DNA of 64,000 bases, taken from Selaginella tamariscina. Lineage: Eukaryota; Streptophyta; Lycopodiopsida; Selaginellales; Selaginellaceae. This document shows, one piece after another, positions 38,275 to 51,110 of this stretch. The stretch covers positions 402,356 through 466,355 of the forward strand of contig PUQB01000095.1 in assembly GCA_003024785.1 (NCBI GenBank), in the 5' to 3' direction. The position numbers and the translations under genes were made by a program. Position 1 is the stretch's first letter; every line of letters begins with the position of its first letter. The notes under the pieces were generated by a model. It was not told the DNA's origin. It saw nothing but the letters and a program-made list of their open reading frames with translations, and ran no database searches.

Positions 38275-39340
38275 GAGATTGAATTTTTTTAAACTTAAGT
38301 CTAATTTCTATTTAAATATACAGATGTACAGGTCATTATATTGTATCTGTGCAAGTTCATGTATGGTAATTAATTTTGAATATTTTGGAAAATGTGTAAT
38401 ATATGACATAATATTTTGTATATGTATATACACATGGAGCCATTGTATATGTCTATTTTGACTTGTTTATGCACATACAATGATATTGTAAAGTTATACA
38501 TATCTCTCACAAGCAAAATAATAAAAAACTTCTTTTTTTTATTATATATATCCTTTCATTTAGAAGTGTTAACTAGAAACCGTGTTTTATGTGTGGTACA
38601 AATACACAAATGAAATATTAAAATCATACAAGAATCACAACGAGAGTGTATTAATTTATATTCAATATACAGGTAATATTTATACACACTACATACCAAA
38701 CCGGTAGGCGTATAGAGGCGGGTTCTAAAAAACTCATATATAAAGAATAATTATTAATGTTTATAAGTAATAGGTATTATTTAATATGTTATGCATCAAG
38801 CGTTCTACACACACGTATATAAGCTGATTCTAACCTAGGTTACACATCATTCAGCTATTAGTCTTGCACGATTGTAACCTTTCATTTCTCCATATCTTTA
38901 AATAAATGTGAGATACACTATATATATATATATATATAATATATAAAATCTGTTCAAAACATGCGAATGATCTATAATATACTAGTTTTAAAAATGTTAG
39001 AAACAATAAAATATTTCAATCCTGTGTAAGAAACATACTTAAGCATGAAAATATATAAATATTTACTTTAACCATTAATTATTACAAAGAATATCCACAG
39101 CATATTAACTGCATGGACTAGCCATCGGTTCACTTGCACTCTTGCGTGAGCGTGAGCGTGAGTTGTTCCGTATATAAATATGGCAACCACTTAGGTCATA
39201 TTCCAGGGTTCTCTAATTCATTTACTGTGAGAAATTCAGTGCGTTTTTACGTTCTGTAATATACACAAACAAGGGAAATTAGGCTATATAGTGTTGCAAT
39301 TGAGGTTTAGAGGACATCTCCATCTTCATAGTCACCTGAA
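38275..39340. repeat. Segmental duplication, section B, copy 3 (upstream of F-box copy 3)
   Basis: Matches 7800-8920 and 30540-31956. Its left part (7330-7800 in copy 1) is missing because the Copia fossil joins here. The GC-rich island is at 38694-38726. No gene is seen upstream of the promoter. Confidence 0.75.
39131..39177 (+). promoter_or_regulatory. Promoter of F-box copy 3 (TATA box, G-box lost)
   Basis: TATATAA at 39171-39177 with the same surroundings as copies 1 and 2, but the hexamer at the G-box position reads CACTTG (39131-39136) instead of CACGTG. The start codon is at 39341. Confidence 0.55.
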
Positions 39341-40431
39341 ATGTCTGTTTGTGAGGAAGAGTGGAGGAAGCGTGTCAGCATTGAACAGTTCCCTCTTTCG
39401 AAAAAGCGTATCAGGATTGAACATGAGGATAACTGGGGGGAGTTTCATAGATTTTATAGCCTTCGAAAGGCACCGGACAGTCTTCCAAGTGATGTATTTG
39501 GTTCTATTCTAGGATTCGCAGCTGAGTTTGAATACAGAAAATTACTTATCTTGGGTTCTGTGTGCAAAGCTTGGAAAGAACTCATCATCAGTCAGGTGAA
39601 AGTAGTCACTGTAGATATGTGTCACGATAAGTACGCATGCACATCAGTTGTGTCAGTTTCTTGAGAGTTGCAGTGGCTCGATCCAGACAGTTAACATTAT
39701 GCGCAGTTTTAAACATACTCTGGATTGGAAACCTCTACTGCAAACGTTACTCAAGTGCAGATACTTACAGAATCTTACTGTACGGCGAGGTAACTGGCAG
39801 GTAGAGGACGACCCAGCTGCTGCCGCTGTATTTAAAAAACTTGTTACTTTAAGGCTGTGTGGCTTGCAGCTTCGGCAAAGTGAACTCAGCATTGCATCTC
39901 CACACTTGCGGACTCTTGAGATTGAAGAGTTTTTCAGTGAAGATGGAGTGCTCAATCTGGTGGGCATACAATCTTTGGACTCCCTTCACATTCATGATAA
40001 GAAATTAATAATGGTTAATGCTGTGAATCTTTTACACGTAGGGATGTTTTCAATTTACTCGTCAGAAGAGTTAAGATTTACTGCTCCAAAGCTAAAGAAC
40101 ATCTTCACTTTTCAAACAAAGCTAAGAGAGATTATTAAGGATGTGCAGAATGTTCAAGTGAATACATTGCAACTCGATGTATATTTCTCACATAATGACC
40201 TTATTAGGAAAATTTGGCCATGTCTGCGTGTGCCAAAGCTTGTATTTAATGTGAGAATAAGTGGATGTACAGGCAAAATGTTAAGATGGATAAAGTGGTT
40301 TGAAAGGAATAATGAGTCTCTGGTAGAAGTGGTAATAGATATTGGAGTTAACACCAAAGCTAACAGGACCTTATCAAGAACTAGCCAAATCCTTAAAAAG
40401 GGCTCGTCTTACAGTTACCGGACTTGAATAG
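39341..40431 (+). pseudogene. F-box/LRR-like gene, copy 3 (two frame changes)
   Basis: Most complete copy. The first 107 codons (39341-39664) contain an NLS-like KKRIRIEHED and a full F-box: SLPSDVFGSILGFAAEFEYR, then KLLILGSVCKAWKELI. One extra T near 39655, absent from copies 1 and 2, shifts the frame. The rest is open for 259 codons (39648-40427) with LRR-like repeats (LVTLRLCGLQL, LRTLEIEEFF, LDSLHIHDKK). Near 40379 two bases are missing compared with copy 1, so the last about 17 residues are altered and the stop comes four bases early. The product class is an SCF substrate receptor. As it stands it would make only a 107-residue F-box fragment. A poly(A) signal AATAAA follows near 40472. 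Confidence 0.8.
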
Positions 40432-40686
40432 TAAAAGTAGCAATCACCATTGTTATATGTGTTTGGTTTGAATAAATAAGAAATCGTTTTACTTTACTTT
40501 TATATCATATTTGTTTAATGCCTTTCCAATGCATTGGTGGATTACGTAGCACGCACATATCATAAAACATATTTTCGAAAACATTTATCATATATTAAAC
40601 TGTAGACACATACTTGCATATACACAATAGCTTTAGAATATTTTCTTGGTACAGTTAGAACGCAATTTTTCTCGTTACAAATGCCT

Positions 40687-40688
<2 letters not shown>

Positions 40689-40735
<47 letters not shown>
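40689..40735. repeat. (AT)n microsatellite
   Basis: 47 bp of uninterrupted AT. The same place in copy 2 (33291-33305) has a much shorter run. Confidence 0.9.
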
Positions 40736-40737
<2 letters not shown>

Positions 40738-43700
40738 GTGATGCTACATAACTGTATATTACACGTTTGACCTTGTGTACATAACTTTATTACTATACGT
40801 TTGACATACGACCTCGTTTGTGAGTGAGAGAAATCCTTAAGGTGTCATTTATATATAGGGGATATGTGCATGTGCACATGTACACTACGTGTTATATGAA
40901 CTCGTGTGAATACACCCTAATGATATATTTTATAACCATTGATTTTATTAACTATTAGATCTAATAATTTTGGTTTAGAAAGTGATTTATAAACTTGATA
41001 TATGAACTTTTAATGTAGTACATCATTATAGACATTTATTATAAAGTTAAAAGAGGAAATCAACTATAGGATAGTGGTTTTGATAATTCTTTTTCATGTA
41101 TAACCCAAGTTTATAAACTAAAGTTTCTAATTTAAATTCAGTTTTATATTTAATTTAATTGGATATGATTTTTTTTTCAACTAGCATTTGCATTTTGGTA
41201 TTACTTTAAAATCATATAATTAAGACATAAGCTACCAGGTTTTCTCATAGTTGGATGTGCGTGCGTGTGCGTGAGGGTGGAATATTTCATATAGCTAGTA
41301 TACTTATGTGGTTAAGATATATACTGTAGTTAATTTACAAACTTATTAAGTAATTATTATTATAATGAAGAATGATACTGTTATATGTTAGGTTATCAAC
41401 CATAAAACTTAACACGTGCATATTGTATGTACACAGACATAACTATAGATAAAATGCATGTGTACATACAAAGACACATTATACGCACGCGCACACACAT
41501 ATAAGAATACAAGATAATATTAATAATTACAAGCTAATTATAAATTATATTCATTTTATTTTGAAACAGATAATATACGTGCATGAATTAACAGTTTAAT
41601 TACTGAAATTTAAAAATCATATATCTACCCTTTAGAACAGGATACACTTAATAATTTAAAATATAGATTAAATTTTAGCATTACCACTTAAACTTTTAAT
41701 TATAATATTAAATAGAAAAATAAAATAATGAAATAGTCTTGTTTTTGTTGTAAATTATAATGAAATAGAATGAAATTAATTAAATATATAAATTTTTTTT
41801 TTTTTAAACAAATCGAAATGAAATTGATTAAAAATATATTGGCCATAAATTTTTAATTAACTATATATATTATAATATATATTTAATTATATTTATTTTG
41901 AAGTTAAACCATGAATTTTCAATTTTTATATATATGTTTTAAAAATATACATTAAAATAATATAGATGCGGACGTAAAATCAAATTATCTTTTCCTAAAG
42001 CATATTTCCTCCTAAAGTATATTGTGTTGTATGTACTTATTTAAATAAAATAGATTTTGATAATAGAAACTATACCTAATTTATAAAGTACATAAGGATA
42101 TACAATAATTAAAGAGAAGTTATAAGACATTTAAGTTATATAAATATATATTTTAGTAACTTCTAATTTTCATACATTCTAAAACCTTCTCAATTATTTA
42201 AAATGATATAAATCCTCTCTTTGTTCATTTGTGTATATATGTGTGTGTTGATAATGTATATAATAACTTATATATTTACAAAATATATCATCTACATACT
42301 CTCATGTTTTAGAACAAAGGTTTAGTTTATATAGTATGTTTTTTCTCATTTAAAATTGTTTTTACTTATTAATTAATGATTAATTACATTTAATATAAAT
42401 ATTGTTATGCAGATAATAACTTTATTATCTATATAATGTGATAATTTAATAACATTATACTTAAGAACTTCATTATTTAATTATATAAAACATGATACTT
42501 CATAAGTGTTTTATATTGATTTTCCTTATTTATAAACCCTTTTTAAATAATATTTAATTTTGACTTTTTGTTATAATGTAAATTATTTTTTAATATTCAA
42601 GTTGATATTGAGTATTTAAAATGCTTTTTATACACATATGGGTTTTAAAGCACTTAAATATAATAATAACAAATATACTTTTATATTCATACACACGCAC
42701 AAAACTATCTACATACATGGAGAATGTCTTCAAACATACAACACACCTACAATCGTGTGTATCTTGGATATATTCTTTTCATTACGTGTCAAGTTCTGGT
42801 GCAACATATTTATCCCACGCTTATTAATTTAGCTTCTAGTCTCCAGTCGTTGATAATGTAAATATATGATATAGTTATTTAAACATTGATTCCTTTCATT
42901 TAGTTTTTTATAAATTAAATTGTACACATTTTTTAATTAATTTTATTCTATTTCATTTTAATTTTTAACAGAAATAAAATACTAACAAGAATATTTTCAT
43001 TAAGTTCTTAAATAAAGTGAGAGATTAAACATTATTAAAACTATCATTTGAAGTTTTTAAAAAAAAATTTGTTTCTTTTAATTAATTTTTCAACTTTCAT
43101 ATTTAAATAATTTAAAAATTATGTGATAATGCTAAAATTTATTTTATATATAAATTTATTGAGTATATTCTGTTTGGCCCTTGAGTTAAGCAGTCACCCC
43201 AATTTATAAACTGGTGTTCCAATAGCCAGTTTGAGTAACCAATAAAACACACACACACCATATATGTGTGTGATTTATATTGCGATTGTATATAAAACAA
43301 TTGGATGCACAACAAAGATATATACATAACAATCTAAGGAATATTATAAAGCTATCGTGTATATGCCACGTGTGTCGTATATGATTATGATTTTCTTCAA
43401 AAGAAATGTTTAATATTTATTTTCATATCTCATATTTTATCCTGGCAAAACTAGAATATTCTCAATATTATATTAGTATAATTTTAGAGCAATTAAGAAC
43501 ATTTTATATGAATTATGAAAGCATAATGTAATAATTCAATATATAATCATTTAAATATTTATTATAAATACTTAGTGTGGTTTATATAAATTTTTATATG
43601 ATACTAAATAATATATAATCATTCTAATTATTTATTTTATTACATATTTAAATGTATTAACCTGTTCTTCATTAGTGCTGAGTTATCACAAAAGAGTTCC

Positions 43701-44930
43701 CTTCACCGGTGGAAGTAAGGGCTCACGCTGGCTCGGTCATCCGCCTGATGTGGTGCACCCAATTATCAATCGTGTCCACATCAATTAATGATTAAATATG
43801 TAGTCGAAAATTGTTACATAAATGTTTAATTATAATTTAATTATTAGTTTATTAATTATTAATTTAATTTAATTATTAATCTGTAACATTTTTTACTATG
43901 GCATATATCACTGACATCAAAAGCAATATGGATCATGCTGACTCACTCCAAGCTCATCAAATGAATGTGGGATAAATATGTGTAGACACGCACTAAAATC
44001 TCATCTACATACATCTGCACACATATATGTACTCAACAGTATTCTGAATATTCCCTTGTATTCGTGTGTCAGTTGCCTGTTAAATATGGGTAAATACTTT
44101 ATATTATAAACAACAGTATATTCTTATTATAAATATTACGAAAGAATAAGAAGAGTCCAATTGTAATAGGCCAAGCTGTTAGTTACACTATTAAAACTTT
44201 TACATATAATCTGTTTACCATTGTACGATGCATACATGCATTTATACTATAAAAGCTGCATGAACTTGTGCATACATAGTTATGTATACATGAATGTTCC
44301 TCTTGTGTGTGTGAGAGAGATGTATTAAATATGAAAAGACATTCTTATATATATGGGTGCTGGTCAAAGGTTCTTAGGAAAACATTATCTATGACTTGTA
44401 TATACATAATACTTATATATGTTTTAGTTAGTTACTACATGTATATGTTTGTGGTTATATTTTCTTTGTCCCGATCTATTAATATATGAATTAAATCATT
44501 TATATTAAATTAAAGATTCAATATTAACTATTAATTTTGATTCTTTTCTTAAGTATATTACTTATGTTCCACGTAGTGTAAACTCGGTATATTATAACTT
44601 TAGCGTGGGTAAACTTATTCATAAATATGTATATGCATATAAATATACATATACACGTCAGGGAAAGCTGAAAAAAAAATTCCTTCAGTTTTCCCCTGAC
44701 AAATCCAAGAACAATAGTTTTAAATGTATTTTTAGGGACAATACATAGAATATTATTTACTAATATATGGATATACATATGTATAATTTGTTTCAAAATA
44801 AATCGAATACGATTTCTGATTAACTTATACCTATTAATATTATTTTATAATAATATTATTAATTAAGTTACATTGTATAATATTCTAGTGTGTTGAGTTT
44901 AAATGTGTTAATAAAGTATGAAAAAGTCGC

Positions 44931-44993
44931 GACAGCTGTGGATGCCCTTGGGGATTGGAGCCTAAACGCCTTAGACCACTCGGCCAAGCTGTC
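44931..44993 (-). pseudogene. tRNA-Leu(UAG)-like pseudogene
   Basis: Twin of 36751-36814, with one further base deleted in the T-arm remnant. Same acceptor stem, D arm, UAG loop and missing box B. Confidence 0.7.
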
Positions 44994-45459
44994 ATGTACA
45001 GCATGCCTTTTTGGTATATGCATTTTGTCTATTGTTATTAGATGTGTGTGCGATATAACGTGTGTGTGTGTGTGTGTGATATACAAGTTTTATGGGTGAT
45101 AACCTACCATATACATATATGATTACTTGATACATTTATGAATTGGTTTATGATCGATTATACTATATATAAGTATATGCTGTCGCTATATAGTATATTC
45201 CACCCTCTCGCACACGTCCATCTAAAGTGAGCCAACCATGGGATGCAACTATGAGAAACCTCAGCATCTTAATTATGTAAAATTTAAGGTAATACCAAAA
45301 TGCAAATGCTAATTAAAAATAATAAAAAATAAATCAAATATAAAATTTGAATTTAAAAAAAAGCTTAGCAAACCACAGTTTAAGGGACCTAGTAAAACAA
45401 CACCTTAATAACCACACGGGATAACGTAATATAATTACATTATAAAACTAATGTGTGTG

Positions 45460-46617
45460 TGTGAACTTAAAAATTTGTAACTTAAAGATCTAAAACCTGA
45501 ATCTTCTCCCAAGTGGGATCTGCCAGTCTTTATAGTCAACCACTCGATGCCTGAGAAAATGCAAATAAACTATATGTTCAATATAAAATAATCAGTTAAC
45601 AAATAAAATTATATTAAATAGCTTAAATAAATTTACGAACCTTGTTGCGTAGATATTCAGGCGTCGCAGAAAGTGCAGAAACCAAGTAGCTTGAATCTTA
45701 CACGGTACAAAAATTAGTATTATACTAAATTAACACACTAATAATTGTTGATAGTGTAATAATAATATTAAAATTGGATTGTAAATTAAAATCAATAATA
45801 TAAATTAATATATTCATATACTAAATAGAAGTAAGACAATAACTATAGACTTATAATAATACAAACCTTGATCCACAAAGCCGAGCAGTCAAGTTGGTCA
45901 AAAGCCACTTATGTGCATTCATAAAGGAGTCGGCCTTTTCAAAACCATTTAAGTAATGTCGAAACTCTGGACATATGCACGCACTTCTAGCATCTACGTG
46001 GAACCACATTCCATATTCCTACATTATTTAAGTTAAATTTGCTAATTAATCTTCAAAATTTAAGTTAATATTCAAAAGTTTAATAGTTAAATTTAAATTA
46101 AAAACCTTTGCAATATCTCCTAAAACAAGCAACGGATCAACACTCCTAAAGCAGACAACGGATTGACACCAGAAGATGACGTTGTGCCAACCTGCAAACA
46201 CAGAGTACATATCCACATACATATATATGATATTTACTTGTATGCATGAGTATGTATATATACAAGCACACACTTACAGTGCACCAAGAAAAATGGCAAA
46301 TGATGTTTGTGAAGGCCTTTTTCAAAGGCCTTTCTTCAAAACATCAGGAGATAATGTAAGTATTATGGGTTTGGAGCACCACAGGATTAGTTAATGGAAT
46401 TCCTGAAATCTAAAAAATAGTAATAAATATATGTACATACACACACATATATTTACCCACATGCTTTATGTAAACACGAGTGAGTTTGGTCCAAGTATAT
46501 ACTGTGAGCCTTGAAGTACTTCCTTATCATACTTTTTCTGTTTGGAGAGGGTATATGTTTGAAACCACTAGCAAGACCGCTATTACTACCTCCCTTTGTA
46601 TCACACCACCACCACCA
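45460..46617 (-). pseudogene. Aromatic L-amino acid decarboxylase / tyrosine decarboxylase, truncated pseudogene
   Basis: PLP-dependent group II decarboxylases turn tyrosine, tryptophan or dopa into amines. Six exon remnants in order on the minus strand: 46617-46457 (GGGVIQ), 46402-46278 (LSPDVLKKGL), 46191-46106 (GTTSS), 46018-45867 ([29 protein letters not shown] with the PLP lysine), 45696-45641 (ATPEYLRNK) and 45550 to about 45460 (VDYKDWQIPLGRRFR). Most have consensus GT/AG edges, so this is a genomic copy, not a processed one. The N-terminal about 140 residues and the C-terminal about 130 are missing. Lesions include stops in the first two remnants, loss of three codons after HVDA and one missing base after LLTN. 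The left end abuts duplication copy 3 and the right end abuts retroelement debris. Substrate class cannot be told. Confidence 0.8.
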
Positions 46618-46659
46618 GTTAATTATAAATTAATTTAATTTCTATGTAATAAGTTCTAA

Positions 46660-49600
46660 TTCTGATATTTGTTGGCATTCTTCTTGCCTAATCTTTTGGC
46701 CTGCCCACAGCTTTGTGTCTAAATCTCTTGCATAATCCACCTAACCAAGTGAGGGCACTAGTTGATTGAGCTTCACATGACCATAAGGATGATCATGTAA
46801 TCTTGCTCAATTTTGGGGTCAACATGACCCACATCTACTGAGAAACTTTTATAACATATAAGCCCATTCCATAACGGCTTGTTTGCAAGGATCTCATTTC
46901 TAAAGTTAAAAATAAGATTTTGTTTTGGCCACTATTGTGTTATAACATTTACAAGATATCTTACTCATAAAAAAAAATATATTCAATAAACAATATATCA
47001 TAATTATGCACTTGTATTACTAAAATAATTATAAAGAAATAACAAGTGTGAAGACTTACTTCTCTATTAACGATTCATGCATTACTCTCCTCTATACCTC
47101 TTCATAGCTCCTTTGTAGCTCTCTATAGCCCCCTATAGCTTTTTATATCCCTAAATGAATCATGTCCTTCCTTACCTCCTTGTACCAACCGTCATAATTG
47201 TCCACTTCCTGCCTCTATAAGATTCTTTTTATCATCGTAGGGTTTTTCCTATACACACCATTTTCTTACTGCTTTCTTAGGAGTTATTCCTCCAATGTAG
47301 GGAAGTTTTATGTATGCAGTGTCCTACATGTTATATTTTGGCCTCTAATGCTATTCCCACCTTGAATCTTGTATGTCCTCACTACAATTTCCATGTTCCT
47401 TCATTCTCCAACTAATCTTTCAGATAATTCATTTCATACTCTTCCTTATACATGGCAAACTCAGCCTTCAACTTCTCTATTTCTTGCACCACGGAAGCCA
47501 TCTACAGTCGGAGACTCTGGTTCTCCATCTATAGTCGCTGAAGTTCCTCTCCTAAACCGTTAGGAGTGCTCCTCCTTAACAAAGTTCCTTATGCGTCTTG
47601 GTAATCTTTTGGTTCAACAACAGTTACAAGCTTGCCTCCTAGAATTGATGGACTAGGAGTCCTCACCTTCATCATTCAAACTTTGATCTTGCTAATCGTT
47701 GCTTGCATTGTGTTCATCTTAGACATTATCATCGTGTCCACCACTTCTACGATAAGCCTCTTGATTTCTACCCTATCCTTCACTATGTATCCCATGTTCA
47801 CAAGTTGGTTGTACAATGATGAAGCTAGTTTTGACACATCTTGCGTCGCAAAGCTCACCTTAGCTGACTTGTTGAGTATTTCTTACTGCATACAAGACAA
47901 GGCCTGCACCAGCTGAACTTCAACTCCCATTGACACTTCATCCTGTTAGAAAGGCTTCCAACGCTTGCCACTCTTTGTGGACATCACTGGCTCCATGTAC
48001 TTTGTTGCAATTGCTTTTGCCCCTAACTCGTAGCATTGACTTGCCACTACACCTACTTGATGCATAGGGTAACCTCCATGCCCATATGTACCTCTTCCTT
48101 GTGATGTGTATCTTGTTGCTCCATGATTGAACCAAGGTTGCCATCCTTCCCATCCCTTCTCTTGGTGAAAGAGCTTCCCTAGTGAGAGGTAATTGTAACA
48201 AAGTTACAATCGCCTCAAAACCGTTTTTGGGAGAATATCCTTGGGAATCCTATTATTAAATTCCCTAACTCTTGGGAAACCTTTTCTTGTGACTATGCAG
48301 TAGACTTCTCCAAGCGTATTTCTGGTAACTTCTCTTGTAATAATGTCACAACCTTTCCCTTTCCCTTAAGCCAACTAAGCAAAGGGCCAATTGGTGTTTA
48401 TGAGAAGGCCCCATGTTTGCTTGGATCTTTTGCCCACATATCTCACAATCTTTACCTAAGTAATCAACCACTAGGTTAGAATTATGAAAATCTCCTGCGG
48501 TTCCTACACCTCTTTTGACATCTCCTGCATCTTCTCATCATACTGCTCTACCTACTTCTTTTGTGGTTCCTACTACAACTCTTTCTGCAATTTACCATTG
48601 GATTGCTCCACCTGGCTTACTAGTGTTTGCTCTTGTAGCTTCTCACTACCTTATGTACTAGTTCCTCCAGAGTCTTCTACATAGGGTTTCTCATTTCCTT
48701 ATGTGATCCCATAGTCATGAGCAACTTCATAATCAAGGCCCTCTTCGCATGCCATTCCTTTTCAAGCCTCTTCATTTACTTGAATGATGTCCACCACATG
48801 CTTCTTCTTCGCTTTACACACCGACCTTCTCATGGGCATCACTCAAGAAATCTTCTACTTCTTCGATGGTGGTGTCTTCGTAGTCCTACTGCATTTATGA
48901 TTGCTCTTGCATGGATACAACCATTAGTGAACCATATCATGGATTTTGGGAAGAATAGATGAGGCAGATCTGCCATTAAGCTGTAGAAAGCACTTATGCT
49001 ATAGGAAAAGTCGGAAGGGAAACAAGCTCAAGAAGGATCCAATGGTAAGCAGTAGGAGAGTGCAAGTAGGACTACAAAGACACCACCATCGAAGAAGTAG
49101 AAGATTTCTTGAGTGATGCCCATGATAAGGTTGGTGTGTAAAGAGAAGAAGAAGCATGTGGTGGAGAGCATTCAAGTAGATGAAGAGGCTTCAAAAGGTA
49201 TGACATGCAGAGAGGGCCTTGATCATGAAGCCGCTCATGACTATGGGATCATAGAAAGAAATGAGAAACCCTATGCATAAAACTCTGGAGGAACTAGTAT
49301 ATAAGGTAGTGGAGAAGCTACAAGAGCAAACACCAATAAGCCAGGTGGAGCAATCCAATGGTAAACTGCAGAAAGAGTTGCAGTAGGAACCACAAAAGAA
49401 GTAGGTAGAGCAGTTTGATGAGGAGATGCAGGAGATGTCAAAAGAGGTGTAGGAACCGTAGGAGATACTGCAGGAGAAGCTGCCAAAAATACGCTTGGAG
49501 AAGTCCGCTGAGCAATCACAAGAAAAGGTATCTCGTTGGTTGCTCCCACTGAGAGAAGAGTGGTGTTTAGTCCTAGTGCATAGTGCATGTTGATGAGCTT

Positions 49601-51110
49601 TTGCTTAGGCTGTCTTGATTTCTAGACCTCGACTATGTCAACTCCAATCACGGGAAGAAGTTTGTCACATCCCCTACGAACAAGCCATTGTGGAATGGGC
49701 TTATACATTGTAAAAGCTTCTCAGATGTGGGTCATGTGCATCGTGGCCCCAAAATCGAGCCAGATTACATGATCATCCTCATGGTCATGTGGAGCTCAAA
49801 CAACTAGTGCCCTCACTTGGTTAGGTGGATTTTGTTAACATTCTTCTTGCTTAATCCTCTTGGCCTGCTCGCAGCTTTGTCTCTACAATATGTCCTATCC
49901 ACTTGCAATAGTTACACACGCCCTTCTCACTTGGTAAATCACTTGTGACCTTTGAACTACCACCAATGTTGTCACTACCATGAGCCTTTTAGAAACTGCT
50001 TGTGGATGGACTGCTATCTTCTTGACCTGAGCAACTCCTCCTTAACCTTGAATTTGAGCCAGCTACAAAGAGTGTAGCTCCTAGATTTTCTTGTTCGACA
50101 GATTCTTTTGGGCCTTAGCAGCGATGCTTACATCTCAACAAATGTCTTTCAAAACTTTTCTCAGTGTTTCATGTTTTGGTCATGTGGCCAAAGTGTTTAG
50201 TAGAATTGCTTTGTTGTCTGCTTCCTTTATGACCTCACATAAATTGGTGAGTTGGGACAAAATAAACTTCATTCGGCCTAGAAATGTTGTTGGAGACCCG
50301 TCAGATCCCATTCTAAGCCCGAAAAACTTCCACTTTCTTAGTTTTCCTCACTTACTTGATTGCCAAATGTGGTCTTCAAGGTCGTTTAGTTTTTAGCAAC
50401 TATCTTTGTGAAGTTAAGATGGTGGTGATGAAGCTTTCCAAGTCCAATGCCCATAGAAAATAATGCCTTGTCATTCCTCACTTGCCAAGTCTTCTTCATC
50501 AGTGGCCGTTGATTTGAGCTATGTCCCCTAAACAATTCAAAGACAATTGTCTCATAGAAAAATGAGAAGTAAAAGTTCGTTGGACAAACTTTGGCTCAAC
50601 CAAAGCATGTCCTACTGCAGCAAAATATTTATGTCCATGTTGGGGATTGGACTCGCGAGACTCTAAGGCATGTTGTGACAAGTAACTAACTTTGCCAATG
50701 CATGTCACAATCTGGAAGGGACAAGAGGATGATGGCATAGTTGCTAGCAATTGAGGAGCTACTAGCACTACAATTGCTACACCAACATCACTAGGCTTAG
50801 AAATAAGTATATCAAACCTGAAACCATTGTCAAAGGGCATGAGGACTTTGTCTTCCTCATTAGATGAGACTGCTGGCAAGATCTTGGTCTTCTTTTGAGA
50901 CTGCTCCTCTTTTTTATGTGATGGTTGTTGTGCCTATTGAGTGCCTTGCTGCTGGCACTGTCCAGCTTTTGAGTGCCATAATTCCTCTTCAAGTAAAATT
51001 GGCAACATGTTTGCGTCAAAGTGAACGTTGTGACTAATGATAATTTTTTGTGCTTGAAATTATACAATTTGTATTCCTTGCTCTCCATAGACTATCCCAA
51101 CATGATGTAA
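46660..51110. mobile_element. LTR-retroelement debris, partly Copia, rearranged
   Basis: On the minus strand, 51088-50500 shows similarity to the Copia integrase-to-polymerase junction and to the region before integrase. About 49930-49880 shows a gag-type zinc knuckle pattern (CNYC, then H and C spacing). 47858-47400 includes stretches that look coiled-coil-like. The margin sequence at 46660-46740 also occurs at 20475-20600 (edge of the gypsy fossil) and 49840-49890. The order of parts is not that of an intact element and a long inverted repeat lies inside. It is broken many times and old; more than one insertion is probably mixed here. Confidence 0.55.
48240..49600. repeat. Long inverted repeat within retroelement debris
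   Basis: About 48290-48890 is the reverse complement of about 49065-49560, separated by about 175 bp. A landmark is GAAGAAGTAGAAGATTTCTT near 49095, which is exactly complementary to AAGAAATCTTCTACTTCTTC near 48847. A second, outer pair lies at 46735-46900 and 49665-49832 (CCAAGTGAGGGCACTAG against its complement), so the inverted relation spans about 3.1 kb with the intervening left part unpaired. Confidence 0.75.

Larger units (their letters stand above)
40450..45455. repeat. Segmental duplication, section C, copy 3
   Basis: Collinear with copy 2 (33100-37310). Differences are a 47 bp (AT)n at 40689-40735, loss of the 35340-35410 block at 42843, and about 120 bp of extra TTAATTATTAAT-type sequence near 43785-43915. 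It ends within a stretch homologous to 37090-37300, after which decarboxylase sequence begins. No protein gene. Confidence 0.7.

Noticed and set aside
47369-49600. Plus-strand ORFs rich in Ser, Thr and Cys and a minus-strand 105-codon ORF in the retroelement debris
   Set aside because: They are reverse shadows of opposite-strand helical coding debris or of the inverted repeat arms.
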